Below, piece by piece: positions 26,417-34,847 of a DNA stretch of 64,000 bases. Positions within the stretch are counted from its first letter, which is position 1, and the number at the start of each line of letters is the position of its first letter. Source of the DNA: Haloarcula marismortui ATCC 43049 (GTDB lineage Archaea; Halobacteriota; Halobacteria; Halobacteriales; Haloarculaceae); assembly GCF_000011085.1 (NCBI RefSeq), contig NC_006396.1:62001-126000 (forward strand). Direction: 5' to 3'. Below the pieces are notes generated by a model. The model saw only the letters and a program-made list of their open reading frames with translations. It ran no database searches and was not told the origin of the DNA. The translations under genes and the position numbers were made by a program.

Positions 26417-26767
26417 ATGCCCCGGACACGCGAATGTGACTACTGCGGCACGGACATCGAACCCGGCACGGGCACGATGTTCGTCCACAAGGACGGCGCG
26501 ACGACGCACTTCTGTTCCTCGAAGTGCGAGAACAACGCTGACCTGGGCCGCGAGGCCCGCAACCTCGAATGGACCGACACCGCTCGCGGTGAAGCCGGTG
26601 AGGCCGAGGACGAGGCTGAAGAAGCCGAAGCTGACGAAGCCGAGGAAGCTGCTGCCGACGCCGACGAGGCAGAAGCTGACGCTGACGCCGAAGAAGCTGA
26701 CGCCGACGAGGCCGACGCAGATGCTGAGGACGAGGCGGGCGAGGAAGCTGAGGAGGCAGAGGCCTGA
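26417..26767 (+). CDS. rpl24e: Ribosomal protein L24e with acidic C-terminal tail
   Basis: 116 residues. Residues 1-55 are a standard L24e zinc ribbon: [50 protein letters not shown], with Cys ligands in CxxC and CxxxC pairs. After residue 58 the protein continues as about 58 residues made almost only of Ala, Glu and Asp in short repeats ([22 protein letters not shown]). Archaeal L24e is usually about 55-65 residues, so the tail is an added acidic low-complexity region. It ends with TGATG, overlapping the ndk start by one base. Confidence 0.95.
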   Translation: MPRTRECDYCGTDIEPGTGTMFVHKDGATTHFCSSKCENNADLGREARNLEWTDTARGEAGEAEDEAEEAEADEAEEAAADADEAEADADAEEADADEADADAEDEAGEEAEEAEA

Positions 26768-27231
26768 TGTCCGAACACGAGCGCACGTTCGTGATGGTCA
26801 AACCTGACGGCGTCCAGCGCGGTCTCATCGGGGACATCGTCTCCCGCTTCGAGGACCGCGGCCTGAAGATGGTCGGCGGCAAGTTCATGCAGATCGACCA
26901 AGAGCTCGCCGAGGAGCACTACGGCGAGCACGAGGACAAGCCGTTCTTCGACGGGCTTGTCGACTTCATCACCTCCGGGCCCGTGTTCGCGATGGTCTGG
27001 GAAGGTCAGGACGCGACTCGGCAGGTCCGCACCATGATGGGCGAGACGGACCCCGCCGAATCGGCTCCCGGCACCATCCGTGGTGACTACGGGCTTGACC
27101 TCGGTCGGAACGTCATCCACGGCTCCGACCACGAGGACGAGGGCGCAAACGAGCGCGAAATCGAGCTGTTCTTCGACGAGGCTGAACTCGTCGACTGGGA
27201 CCAGATCGACTCGTCCTGGCTGTACGAGTAA
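26767..27231 (+). CDS. ndk: Nucleoside diphosphate kinase
   Basis: 154 residues, [36 protein letters not shown] at the N-terminus and the catalytic-His motif [24 protein letters not shown]. It moves the gamma phosphate between nucleoside triphosphates through a phospho-His intermediate. The length and motifs are standard. Translation is coupled to rpl24e by a TGATG overlap. The L7Ae-S28e-L24e-Ndk order is conserved in Archaea. Confidence 0.97.
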   Translation: MSEHERTFVMVKPDGVQRGLIGDIVSRFEDRGLKMVGGKFMQIDQELAEEHYGEHEDKPFFDGLVDFITSGPVFAMVWEGQDATRQVRTMMGETDPAESAPGTIRGDYGLDLGRNVIHGSDHEDEGANEREIELFFDEAELVDWDQIDSSWLYE

Positions 27232-27239
27232 CGCCAGGT

Positions 27240-27258
27240 CGACCGCCGCGTTTTTTCG
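27240..27258 (+). terminator. Poly-T terminator after ndk
   Basis: A GC-rich stretch (CGACCGCCGCG, 27240-27250) runs into six T residues (27251-27256) nine bases after the ndk stop. This is the usual archaeal intrinsic terminator form, and the next gene begins about 40 bp later. Confidence 0.5.
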
Positions 27259-27296
27259 AGCACAACCACCTTGAGGACGGCGTCCGTATCGCCAGT

Positions 27297-27554
27297 ATGA
27301 GCCTGACGCTCTACCAGCTCGACGGCTGTCCGTATTGTGAGAAGGTTGCCGACCGACTGGACGAACTCGGTATCGAGTACGACAGCGTCTGGGTCGAGGC
27401 GCTACACTCGAAACGCGACGAGGTGAAGCGGGTCTCCGGTCAGCGGGGGGTCCCGGTTCTAGTCGATGACGACCGCGGCGTCACGATGGCCGAGTCTGAC
27501 CGCATCCTCGAGCTTATCGAGACGACTTACGCGCCCGAAGCCCAGTCGGCGTAG
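27297..27554 (+). CDS. Glutaredoxin/thioredoxin-fold protein (CPYC)
   Basis: 85 residues, MSLTLYQLDGCPYCEKVADRLDELGIEYDSVWVEALHSKRDEVKRVSGQRGVPVLVDDDRGVTMAESDRILELIETTY. The active site CPYC (residues 11-14), the cis-Pro loop RGVPVLVDD and the MAESDxIL segment match glutaredoxins and GST N-terminal domains. It probably catalyses thiol-disulfide exchange with gamma-glutamylcysteine or a protein thiol in the cytoplasm; haloarchaea use gamma-glutamylcysteine in place of glutathione. Its 3' end overlaps the opposite-strand broken membrane gene by 28 bp. Confidence 0.88.
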   Translation: MSLTLYQLDGCPYCEKVADRLDELGIEYDSVWVEALHSKRDEVKRVSGQRGVPVLVDDDRGVTMAESDRILELIETTYAPEAQSA

Positions 27555-28240
27555 AGATAGCGAGCGGCCGCGCCGAGACTCGCAAATAGCAGTGGGAGGA
27601 AAAACAGCAGAATGAGGAGCCATAGCACCGCAGGTGCGGCCTGTCCCTCACCGCCGCCATCGAACATGACCGTCCGGACGAACACGAAGCTCCCGGCGAA
27701 TCCCGTTGCGACATAGCCGAAGCCGATGCCGGTTCCGACGAGCGCCGCTTCCTCGAGCAGGCTGTCCGACCGGGCATCGCCGCGATAGCGCTCAAACAGC
27801 GCGCCGACGACAAGCAGCGAGACAATCGGAATCAGAAAATAGACTATCGGCGGGATGCTCGCTCCCTGTGCGCCGTACAGGACGTTCCGTGCGGCCGAGC
27901 CGTACACCTCTGCGTCCGATGCCGTCACCAGCGTCGGCACGTGGTGGGCGTTGTACAGCACGAACCCGTACTGGACTAGTCGGTCCGACAGTTCTGGCAG
28001 GTCGACCGACGACGGGCCGACGAGAAACAGCAGGGCGACGAGCAGATACTCGACAGCCAGCGTCCCGGCTGCGACGCCGGCCGCGCGGAGCCACGGAAAC
28101 GTTCGGAGGCTCTCAGCTAGCAGGTGACTCTCCGGCTGTGGCTATTCGGCAGTCGCAGTCGGTGGTTCATCGACCAGCGACTCGTCGACCGATGGTCCGG
28201 CCCCGTCGTCGCCCGCCTCGTCGGTCCCATGTTCAGTCAC
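27527..28240 (-). pseudogene. Membrane protein gene interrupted by an in-frame amber codon
   Basis: Read on the minus strand from GTG 28240, the frame gives a 32-residue acidic N-terminus ending ...PPTATAE. A TAG stop follows at 28142-28144, then the same frame stays open for 204 codons to 27527. The downstream part begins PQPESHLLAESLRTFPWLRA and contains about five transmembrane helices (AAGVAAGTLAVEYLLVALLF, IPPIVYFLIPIVSLLVV, ALVGTGIGFGYVATGFAGS, VLWLLILLFFLPLLFASLG). Between the TAG and codon 27961 there is no ATG, GTG or TTG, so the first helix cannot be started separately. The simplest explanation is a CAG-to-TAG change. The protein family is not recognised. Confidence 0.7.
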
Positions 28241-28288
28241 GTCTAGCCGTATCAACTTCAATGACGGAAAAAAGGGTTCCGGTGGTCG

Positions 28289-28693
28289 CTACTCTGACTC
28301 GAAGTCAAGCGCCGCGCCGTTGATGCAGTACCGCTTCCCGCTCGGCTCTGGTCCGTCGTCGAACACGTGGCCCAGATGACCGCCACACTCGGCACAGACG
28401 ACTTCCGTTCGCTCCATCCCGTGGCTGTTGTCCGCTCGTGTTTCGACGTTGCCTTCCTGATACACGTCCCAGAAGCTCGGCCAGCCGGTTTCTGATTCGA
28501 ATTTCCTGTCGCTATCGAACAGTTCCGTCCCACAGCCGGCACAGGTGAAGACGCCCTCGTCCTCTACGTCGATGAGGTCGCTGCTGAACCGCGGCTCTGT
28601 TCCAGACTCGCGGAGGATTCGGTACTCTTCGTCGGAGAGTATTTCGCGCCACTCTTCGTCGTTGTCCGGGAGTTCTTCTTCAGATTCACTCAT
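28289..28693 (-). CDS. msrB: Peptide-methionine (R)-S-oxide reductase MsrB
   Basis: 134 residues from ATG 28693, starting MSESEEELPDNDEEWREILSDEEYRILRESGTEPRFSSDLIDV; the longer upstream frame lacks family similarity. Zinc-binding pairs CAGC and CAEC, the GWPSFWDV segment, GGHLGHVFDDGP and the catalytic Cys in KRYCINGAALDFE are all present. It reduces the R epimer of oxidised Met in proteins. It is a single-domain enzyme without MsrA fusion. The stop lies about 50 bp upstream of the broken membrane gene on the same strand. Confidence 0.94.
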   Translation of the reverse strand: MSESEEELPDNDEEWREILSDEEYRILRESGTEPRFSSDLIDVEDEGVFTCAGCGTELFDSDRKFESETGWPSFWDVYQEGNVETRADNSHGMERTEVVCAECGGHLGHVFDDGPEPSGKRYCINGAALDFESE

Positions 28694-28822
28694 GCTCTCC
28701 CGTACGCCCTCCAGCGGTAAAAGCGTAGACCTCTCCGGTAGTGCCAACCACGGTACGGTGGCAAAGACGCGGCATGCAATGGCCGTCTCTGGCGGCGCAC
28801 AGGGCGTCTGCCAGCGTGGCAA

Positions 28823-30505
28823 TCACAGCTCCTCGTCGATGTGATCCGCCGTCTTCAGCGCGAGCGCAGCAATCGTGAGTGTTGGGTTGTTCGCTCCAGC
28901 GGTGGTGAATACGCTCGACGACGCGATCCAGAGGTTCGCGAGGTCATGTGTCCGACACTGTTCGTTTACTACACTTTCTGCCGGATCAGTACCCATCCGC
29001 GTTGTTCCCATGTGGTGCGTACTCATTCCTCTCCCGCTCAGAGTTTTCACATCGGTAATCTCGGCACCGAGCTCTGTCAGAATCGACTTTTGGATCTCTA
29101 AACAGTGCTCCATCGTCTCCTGAGCGTGGGCTCCGTCAGAAAGATTGATCGACGGCACCGGTCGGCCGTGGTTATCTGTTTTCGAGTAATCCAGTGTGAC
29201 CCGGTTGTCAGGCCGCGGCAGCATCTCGCCCGCGCCACGTATCGAGAGTGGATACGGTGGTCCCGAAGTCGTCGGAAGTTCAAGAGCGTCACCCAGTTGC
29301 ATCTCGTTGAGCGGGTCTGTCGCGAGTTCAGCCAGTGCATCCGGAGTCGGGTTGCGAACGATGTCGAGGAACCGCGATGGAGATGTCGGTGGAAGTCTGG
29401 ACTGCGCACCTCCTGACGTAGACTTCGCGGTGTTGCTAAACGTGAGGTGGTAGCTCCCGGGGCCGGTCTCCTCGTGCGCATAGAACTGATCGCTCCGACT
29501 GGAAACCCAGCCGATATTGCTCTGTCGTGTCGGCTCTTCGAGTGTCCCTGTCGTCCTAACGCTAGGGTGGTCCATGAGGTACCGACCGACTGCCCCGCTG
29601 GAGTTGGCTAATCCATCCGGATACACGTCCGAATCCGACAACAGCAGCAACCGCGGCGTTTCGATTCCGCCACACGCGATGACGAAGTGGTCTGCCTCTT
29701 GCCGGTACTGACGCCCGTTGGGGGTCGCGTAGACGACTGATTCCACGTAGTCACCCGTCCGGTCGTGCTCCACGGAGAGTGCCTGCACCTGATCAACGAT
29801 CCGCGCACCAGCTGACTCGGCCTTCCGGACGTGGACTTCGGCGCTGTACTTCGCCCCCGACGGACAGGCGTTGCAAACGCCGTATCCGACGCATTCGGAG
29901 CGGTCATCGTATTCCTCGGAGTTGATGGCTTTCGGTTGGGACGCCATCGCGATTCCGAGTTCCTCACAGGCCTCGGCAAACAGCGAATCCGAGTAGCTCG
30001 GCTCGAACGCTGTCAGTGGATAGGGCTCTTTTCGCGGCGGCCCGTGTGGGTTGTCATCGGCCCCTGAAACGCCCATCTCCCGTTCGGCGCGCACGTAGTA
30101 CGGCTGAAGGTCGTCGTAGCTGATCGGCCAATCCTGTGCTACCCCGTACCGCGTGTTCATCTCGAAGTCTTCTTGGTGAAGCCGCGGTGTGTTTGCGTCC
30201 CAGTGTAAGGACGTGCCACCGACCGCCTTCACACGGGTCTCGTTAAGCCGTGCATTGATGTCGCCGGTCGACGTGTATCTATCCCGTTCGCCATTACGCC
30301 AGAACGCGTCACGTTCGAAGTTCGGACGCAGCCACATCTCCATGCGTCGGTGGTGGTCCTCTGAACTCAACCGTTCGCCCGCCTCGAGTACCACGACATC
30401 GTGCCCGCGCCGTGCCAGCGAGTAGGCAGTGAAGGCTCCAGCCGGCCCTGCCCCGACGATACAGACGTCAGCCTCAGTCGGAGTTCGGTCGTCTGCGGCC
30501 GTCAT
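28823..30505 (-). CDS. GMC-type flavin dehydrogenase, large catalytic subunit
   Basis: 560 residues. FAD-binding motif VCIVGAGPAGAFTAYSLARRGHDVVVLEAG at the N-terminus, GGTSLHWDANTPR, ACGGIETPRLLLLSDS, and C-terminal STHHMGTTRMGTDPAESVVNEQCRTHDLANLWIASSSVFTTAGANNPTLTIAALAL. These define the GMC-like large subunits of gluconate/sorbitol/glucose dehydrogenases. Residues ECVGYGVCNACPSGAKYSAEVHV place three Cys before the CP-x-GAKY motif, as in FAD glucose dehydrogenases that hold a 3Fe-4S cluster. It oxidises a sugar, polyol or sugar acid. It lacks its own signal and is likely exported with the Tat-bearing small subunit, whose gene overlaps it by 4 bp. Confidence 0.88.
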   Translation of the reverse strand: MTAADDRTPTEADVCIVGAGPAGAFTAYSLARRGHDVVVLEAGERLSSEDHHRRMEMWLRPNFERDAFWRNGERDRYTSTGDINARLNETRVKAVGGTSLHWDANTPRLHQEDFEMNTRYGVAQDWPISYDDLQPYYVRAEREMGVSGADDNPHGPPRKEPYPLTAFEPSYSDSLFAEACEELGIAMASQPKAINSEEYDDRSECVGYGVCNACPSGAKYSAEVHVRKAESAGARIVDQVQALSVEHDRTGDYVESVVYATPNGRQYRQEADHFVIACGGIETPRLLLLSDSDVYPDGLANSSGAVGRYLMDHPSVRTTGTLEEPTRQSNIGWVSSRSDQFYAHEETGPGSYHLTFSNTAKSTSGGAQSRLPPTSPSRFLDIVRNPTPDALAELATDPLNEMQLGDALELPTTSGPPYPLSIRGAGEMLPRPDNRVTLDYSKTDNHGRPVPSINLSDGAHAQETMEHCLEIQKSILTELGAEITDVKTLSGRGMSTHHMGTTRMGTDPAESVVNEQCRTHDLANLWIASSSVFTTAGANNPTLTIAALALKTADHIDEEL

Positions 30506-31095
30506 CGTTCACCTCCCTCCGGCCCTTGCTGGTATGCCTCTCGCCCACCGGGATGTCCGGGCGGATTCTCGACCCCAAGCAGTTTGCCACCCGCAGGAGA
30601 CGTAAACAGGACGTACAACAGGTCGCCTACGAGATAAAACCGGACCCGTTCCGCAGTTGTTCCGTCAGCAGTGGGATGCACTGTGGTCACGCCCATTGAC
30701 TGCAAGACCTGTCGCCGCCGCCCTGCTGAAAGGTCGGCAATCCTGCCACCAAAGCGTGCGCTGGCGTGATCGTCGACCGCTTCGATAGCAGTAACGAGCT
30801 TGTCAAAATGATCTGGTTCCGGTTCAACCCGCCCAAACACGCGGCTCTCGATGAACGACCGCTCTATGGAGACCTCTGACGGGTACACCGCGCTGGCGAT
30901 AGCCGTCAGCGCGTCGATGTGGGCTGCCGATGCTGGATGGGAGCTAGACTCCGTCGCAGAATCGGCAGCCAATAACTCGGGAGAGTCGGTGCCATATCCG
31001 TAGCCTGCAGCCGCGAATGCCGTGCCACCGAGGGCTGTGAGAAATTGGCGTCTGCTCGGAACACCATCGTCTGACTCGGACTGGTTTTCAGTCAT
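30502..31095 (-). CDS. Gluconate 2-dehydrogenase subunit 3-like protein (Tat signal)
   Basis: 197 residues from ATG 31095. The N-terminus has a twin-arginine signal, PSRRQFLTALGGTAFAAAGYGYG. The mature part matches the small hitchhiker subunit of gluconate/glucose dehydrogenases: HIDALTAIASAVYPSEVSIERSFIESRVFGR ... FYLVGDLLYVLFTSPAGGKLLGVENPPGHPGG. This subunit carries the Tat signal for the folded GMC subunit and helps its maturation. Its stop overlaps the GMC start (ATGA). Its own start overlaps the end of the upstream membrane protein by 8 bp, so all three are one operon. Confidence 0.85.
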   Translation of the reverse strand: MTENQSESDDGVPSRRQFLTALGGTAFAAAGYGYGTDSPELLAADSATESSSHPASAAHIDALTAIASAVYPSEVSIERSFIESRVFGRVEPEPDHFDKLVTAIEAVDDHASARFGGRIADLSAGRRRQVLQSMGVTTVHPTADGTTAERVRFYLVGDLLYVLFTSPAGGKLLGVENPPGHPGGREAYQQGPEGGER

Positions 31096-32032
31096 TGGAC
31101 AGCCCTCCGCTGATAATCCCAACACCATGCACAGTGGATGAGAGGACCTGCTCGTGGTAGGTACACCACCAAAGCATAGCGGTTAGCGCGACTGGCGCTG
31201 AGAGAACCACTGCCAGTTCACCGTAATTATACACACTGAGCAGGGCGGTTGTCCCAACAGTGGCTATCGGCGAACCGCTGCCGAGCAAGCCGTTGACGAA
31301 CGCGCGGAATGCGCTTGCTGTCGGATACAGTCCCAGATCGTGGACGAAAACATCGAGCGCCGAGACGCCAAACAGCCACACAGTGCCGATGAAAAATACG
31401 CCGATAGCCGTCCCAGTGGTCGGCCCCTCAGGGTTTCGCCTGTGGCTCTCAGATTCGAACAACGAGTGGCCACGAGTGTCTGTCTGGCCGACATAGCTAC
31501 CGAGACGTTTGACGGCTCCAATAGCGGCCAGTCCAAACACGCTGAATCCAACAGCCGCGATGACTCCCGGAAGGAATCCACTAACGGCCGTGTAGAAGCG
31601 TTGCGCCCCCAGAACCATTACCAGCCATGCCCCAAACGCTGTTGCATTGACCCCACTGACCAGCATGATTCCGGCATAGGCCGGAGCTACCCGGTGCATC
31701 GATTTCAGGCCCTGCCTTTCCTGACCGCTAGAGAGTCCGCTAGCGAGCCACACGACCCCACAGGCAAAAGCCAGTACCCATGCCGCCGTGCCTGCCGTCC
31801 AGTACCCGATGGTCCCATGGAAGCCGTCGTGGATGATGAGCCCAGCGACGCCACCGAGCGGTGTTGTGGGACCAATGAGAACGGTCGCTGCGACGAACGC
31901 GCCACCGACATACGCCATCGAGATAGCTGTCCGCGTTGCTATCTCAACTAAGAGAAACCCGAGAACAGCCGCTAGCGTAATCGTCACTTGGTCGTCTCTA
32001 CCCACCCTGCATTGATTGTCTCTCCCCCACAT
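31088..32032 (-). CDS. Polytopic membrane protein, probable membrane subunit of the GMC dehydrogenase operon
   Basis: 314 residues from ATG 32032, with seven or eight transmembrane helices and a cytoplasm-like polar loop around residue 180 (YVGQTDTRGHSLFESESHRRNPEGPTTG). I recognise no known family: there is no CxxCH heme c motif as in the usual cytochrome subunit of gluconate dehydrogenases, and no quinone-site signature that I can name. Conserved-looking His residues occur in LIIHDGFHGT and MWWCTYHEQV-like segments. Overlap with the Tat subunit implies co-translation, so it may anchor the exported complex and receive its electrons. That role is inference. An AT-rich promoter lies at about 32060-32095. 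Confidence 0.7.
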   Translation of the reverse strand: MWGRDNQCRVGRDDQVTITLAAVLGFLLVEIATRTAISMAYVGGAFVAATVLIGPTTPLGGVAGLIIHDGFHGTIGYWTAGTAAWVLAFACGVVWLASGLSSGQERQGLKSMHRVAPAYAGIMLVSGVNATAFGAWLVMVLGAQRFYTAVSGFLPGVIAAVGFSVFGLAAIGAVKRLGSYVGQTDTRGHSLFESESHRRNPEGPTTGTAIGVFFIGTVWLFGVSALDVFVHDLGLYPTASAFRAFVNGLLGSGSPIATVGTTALLSVYNYGELAVVLSAPVALTAMLWWCTYHEQVLSSTVHGVGIISGGLSND

Positions 32033-32271
32033 ACACCCCGAATAATGCCATTCCAGTATTGTTAGCCACAATTTAATTCAAAATATATCCACGGTTACGG
32101 CTTCCTCGACACTGGCTCCGAGCCGTGCCCACGTATTCCAACAGGATGGTGTCGAGCGAACCGGGCGCGCCACAGATACCGATCACGGGTCACGGCTACA
32201 CTTCGGGAACGAATCGAAAAGCGGTGGCTTCGGCTGTCTTTTTGCAGTTCAGTTCCGAGTTAAAGCGCCGA

Positions 32272-32345
32272 AGCCAGGGGTGGGATTTGAACCCACGAAC
32301 TCTCGATTACAAGTCGAGTGCTTGGACCACCCAAGCTCCCCTGGC
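32272..32345 (-). tRNA. tRNA-Thr (UGU anticodon)
   Basis: On the minus strand 74 nt fold as a cloverleaf. The acceptor stem is GCCAGGG/CCCUGGC with discriminator U. The D-arm begins at GAGCUUGG. The anticodon stem CUCGA/UCGAG closes the loop CUUGUAA (anticodon UGU), and the T-arm is GUGGG-UUCAAAU-CCCAC. No intron is seen, and the CCA is not encoded. It lies between the GMC operon and a GNAT gene. Confidence 0.93.
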
Positions 32346-32377
32346 ACGGTTGCATACCTGCGTTGTGTGGGGACCGT

Positions 32378-32845
32378 TTAGAGAGTATCGTTTTCGGTCG
32401 GCTTTTCGAGTTCGATTCGGTGTGGTGCGTAGCCGTGTGCTCGATAGAACTGTCGGGCGGACTCATTGTCTGCCATCGCTTCCAGCGCAAGGATATCTGC
32501 ACCGGCTTGGCGGAGTAGTTCCTCCGCCGTATCGAGCAGTTCGCTGCCGATTCCCTGGTTCCTGTGGACCGGTTCGACGAAGATGTTCTCGATGATGCCC
32601 CGGGTCTCGTCCTGTTCGTACCGGCCACTGTCGAGAGTCATCATGACGAACCCGATGATGTGCTGGTCTATGCGGGCGATACGAACATTCTCGGCGACGA
32701 TGCGCTGTACGACAGTCTCCCGGACCGCAGTCCGGTTGCGGTCCCCGAACAGATGTGACCCGTGGGCACGCTGGCTCTCCGCCAGTCGGACCCACAGGTC
32801 GACGATGGTGTCCACGTCATCCATCGAGGCGGTGGCGATTTCCAC
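32378..32845 (-). CDS. GNAT family N-acetyltransferase
   Basis: 155 residues from a GTG at 32845, MEIATASMDDVDTIVDLWVRLAESQRAHGSHL. The acetyl-CoA loop IENIFVEPVHRNQGIGSELLDTAEELLRQAGADILALEAMADNESARQFYRAHGY is a full GNAT motif A/B set (Q/R-x-x-G-x-G). The substrate is unknown. It is transcribed toward tRNA-Thr and ends 33 bp before it. Confidence 0.85.
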   Translation of the reverse strand: MEIATASMDDVDTIVDLWVRLAESQRAHGSHLFGDRNRTAVRETVVQRIVAENVRIARIDQHIIGFVMMTLDSGRYEQDETRGIIENIFVEPVHRNQGIGSELLDTAEELLRQAGADILALEAMADNESARQFYRAHGYAPHRIELEKPTENDTL

Positions 32846-32927
32846 GGTGCTACTCCGTGTTGTACGGTCAAAACAGTTCGGCTACACCGCTGTATCCGTC
32901 TTTGCGGGCAGAGGCCGCTGGAGTGGC

Positions 32928-33503
32928 TCAGACGTCACGACAGTCCGCACAGAGGAGCTGTCCGTTGAACGAGGCCAGATTCCGCGTAAAGGTGCTACAG
33001 GCGGAACAGATGCCCTGACTGTCGAACGAATCCTCGGCGGCGGATTGCATCCCGTCGGTCGTGGCTTCCTGCCCAGTTGTCGCAACCGGCGAGGGCTGTT
33101 CGACGACGTCTGTCGACTCGCTCTCTAATCGTGCAGTCGAGAGGATATCGTGCTCAGTCAGCGTCCCGAGCGGCTCTCCGTCAGCCGTTACTAGGAGGAA
33201 CTCAGCGGACCGTGTCGCCATTCGGTCCCGGGCCGCCGGGAGTCCAGCATCGGGGCCAATTGTCGGAATGGATTCACGCATCACGTCGCCGACGGTGGCA
33301 GTCTCGGGGTCACCGCCGTCGACGATGTATGCCAGTACGTCTCTGTCCGTCGCGACACCGACTGGTTCGTTCCCCCGTAACACGAGAATCGGATGCTGAT
33401 CCTCTCGGATCAGCAACTCCGTCGTTTCAAGGAGGTCGTCGGACTCGCTTGCACCGACGTACTCTCTGTTCATAACCTCCCGCACAGTGACCTCACCGTT
33501 CAT
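32928..33503 (-). CDS. Double CBS-domain protein with C-terminal zinc ribbon
   Basis: 191 residues from ATG 33503. A TATA-like TCTTTTAG at 33524-33531 is about 25 bp upstream, so the message is leaderless from this codon, not from the in-frame ATGs at 33518 or 33512. Two CBS motifs: VREVMNREYVGASESDDLLETTELLIREDQHPILVLRGNEPVGVATDRDVLAYI and VGDVMRESIPTIGPDAGLPAARDRMATRSAEFLLVTADGEPLGTLTEHDIL. They probably sense an adenine nucleotide. The C-terminus CSACSTFTRNLASFNGQLLCADC is a CxxC...CxxC zinc ribbon joined by a flexible linker. It may be a nucleotide-responsive regulator. No DNA-binding helix is evident. Confidence 0.85.
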   Translation of the reverse strand: MNGEVTVREVMNREYVGASESDDLLETTELLIREDQHPILVLRGNEPVGVATDRDVLAYIVDGGDPETATVGDVMRESIPTIGPDAGLPAARDRMATRSAEFLLVTADGEPLGTLTEHDILSTARLESESTDVVEQPSPVATTGQEATTDGMQSAAEDSFDSQGICSACSTFTRNLASFNGQLLCADCRDV

Positions 33504-33570
33504 GTGTGTCATTACCACATGACTGGTCTAAAAGATACCTCCACTACGTTTATATCGCGTGGTTCACAAG

Positions 33571-34344
33571 TTATTCACTTGTCTCGGTTTCGATGGTGAC
33601 GGCCTCGCCAGTCGCCCGACAGGTTTCTAGTGCGTGCTTGGCATCCATCCCGGCCGTCGCTGCCGTCCGCCCGCGTCCGACGCCGACTTTCAGCTCCACG
33701 TCGACTTCTTCGCGGACGTGGCTGATTGCGTCGTGGTAGTCCGCTTCATCCAGGTCCGGACAGACTGCGATGACGTTGTCGCCGCCGACGAAAAACGACA
33801 GCGAGTTGTGGGCCTCGCGCATGTACTTCATGAGGGCTGCGTAGCCCTGCTCGATCTGAATGAACGTGTCGAACTCGTTGAGTTGGTCGGTGTACTTCTC
33901 GGTGGCGTCGTCGACATCGAAATGCGCGAGTTGCACGTCTGTCGGTTTCCGGAACTCCTCGTCGATTGTCTGGCCACGTAGCACTTCTCGTCGCCCCTTG
34001 TCCTGTGCACTCCCGGCCTCCTGAAGTTGCTCCGTCGCCGTTCCCAGCGCCGAGACGGGTGTCGTTCCCGTTGCGACAGAGAGGCTCATCGTCACGGGGT
34101 AGCGATTACCGACGGATTCCTGAATGAGTGCGTGTGCTGCCTCGTCCAATCCGTTCGTTACGGCGATCATGTTGTCGAACCGCGAGAAGAAGATGTAGCC
34201 GTCGCGGTTCCCGACCAACTGTGCGAGGTCAGCGTACAACCGGGACTGGAGCGTCTGAAGATCGACTTCACGGCGGGGTTCAGGCGTCACAGTCCACGGC
34301 CCGTAATTATCAATCTGTATATGGGTGATTTGGGTGTTGGTCAC
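33571..34344 (-). CDS. gch3: GTP cyclohydrolase III
   Basis: 257 residues from a GTG at 34344, VTNTQITHIQIDNYGPWTVTPEPRREVDLQTLQSRLYADLAQLVG, the usual N-terminus of the archaeal enzyme; a longer upstream frame is rejected. Two palm-like halves each contain the family motif: YIFFSRFDNMIAVTNGLDEAAH and LSFFVGGDNVIAVCPDLDEADYHDAI. The enzyme opens GTP to the formamidopyrimidine FAPy, the first step toward riboflavin and F420 in archaea. The length matches the family (about 250-270). It lies upstream of the CBS gene but that gene has its own promoter. Confidence 0.92.
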   Translation of the reverse strand: MTNTQITHIQIDNYGPWTVTPEPRREVDLQTLQSRLYADLAQLVGNRDGYIFFSRFDNMIAVTNGLDEAAHALIQESVGNRYPVTMSLSVATGTTPVSALGTATEQLQEAGSAQDKGRREVLRGQTIDEEFRKPTDVQLAHFDVDDATEKYTDQLNEFDTFIQIEQGYAALMKYMREAHNSLSFFVGGDNVIAVCPDLDEADYHDAISHVREEVDVELKVGVGRGRTAATAGMDAKHALETCRATGEAVTIETETSE

Positions 34345-34453
34345 TGTCCATCGACAGTTTGGAAGCAATAGGTATTGCTCTGTCGGAATATACCCGCAGA
34401 ACGGACTGGTAGCTGGTCCGAACCGGTGTCGAGTTCCGGACACACGGCCTAGT

Positions 34454-34792
34454 TTAGCGGTTGGTAGTTGGCACCGCATCGTAGCGCTGTATCTCGACGG
34501 TTCCAACCATCGAATCGTACGTGACGGTGTCTGTCGCCGTCAGTTTTGGCAGGTGCTCCGTGAACAGCTCCTCGGTGAGTTCGTCCCTCGCAGTGTCCGG
34601 GACCGCTGCTGGCTCGATGTCACGCTCGACCGCGAGAACCGCTGCCGCGAGGTCTGACACGACTACTGGCTCATCGCGGTCAGCCAGTATCGAGAGCGCG
34701 CGCCGACGAGTGTCATTCGACAACAGGTCAGCAACAACCTCCTCGGGAAGCCCGTGTCCGGTCCGGTCACCGTTTGAAGATGTCGTCGCCAT
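34454..34792 (-). CDS. Winged-helix DNA-binding protein (DUF7344-like)
   Basis: 112 residues from ATG 34792. After a short disordered start it reads LPEEVVADLLSNDTRRRALSILADRDEPVVVSDLAAAVLAVERDI ... ARDELTEELFTEHLPKLTATDTVTYDSMVGTVEI. This is the haloarchaeal winged-helix type where a LxxxRRR recognition region and a 'HLPKLxxxxxVxYD' wing are conserved. I associate it with DUF7344, from memory. It is a probable transcription regulator of unknown target. The family occurs many times in each haloarchaeal genome. Confidence 0.75.
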   Translation of the reverse strand: MATTSSNGDRTGHGLPEEVVADLLSNDTRRRALSILADRDEPVVVSDLAAAVLAVERDIEPAAVPDTARDELTEELFTEHLPKLTATDTVTYDSMVGTVEIQRYDAVPTTNR

Positions 34793-34847
34793 ACGCGACG
34801 CTACACCGGCCACCCACAAGTATGTGTCGTGCCCACACACTACACAA

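Noticed and set aside
26580-26766. Repeats in the L24e tail as a DNA-level repeat array
   Set aside because: The repetition follows GAx/GCx codons in frame and is explained by the Ala/Asp/Glu tail.
28142-28144. Amber codon in the membrane gene read as pyrrolysine
   Set aside because: Pyrrolysine insertion is known in methanogens with pyl genes, not in haloarchaea, and the neighbouring sequence is that of an ordinary Gln codon changed by one base.
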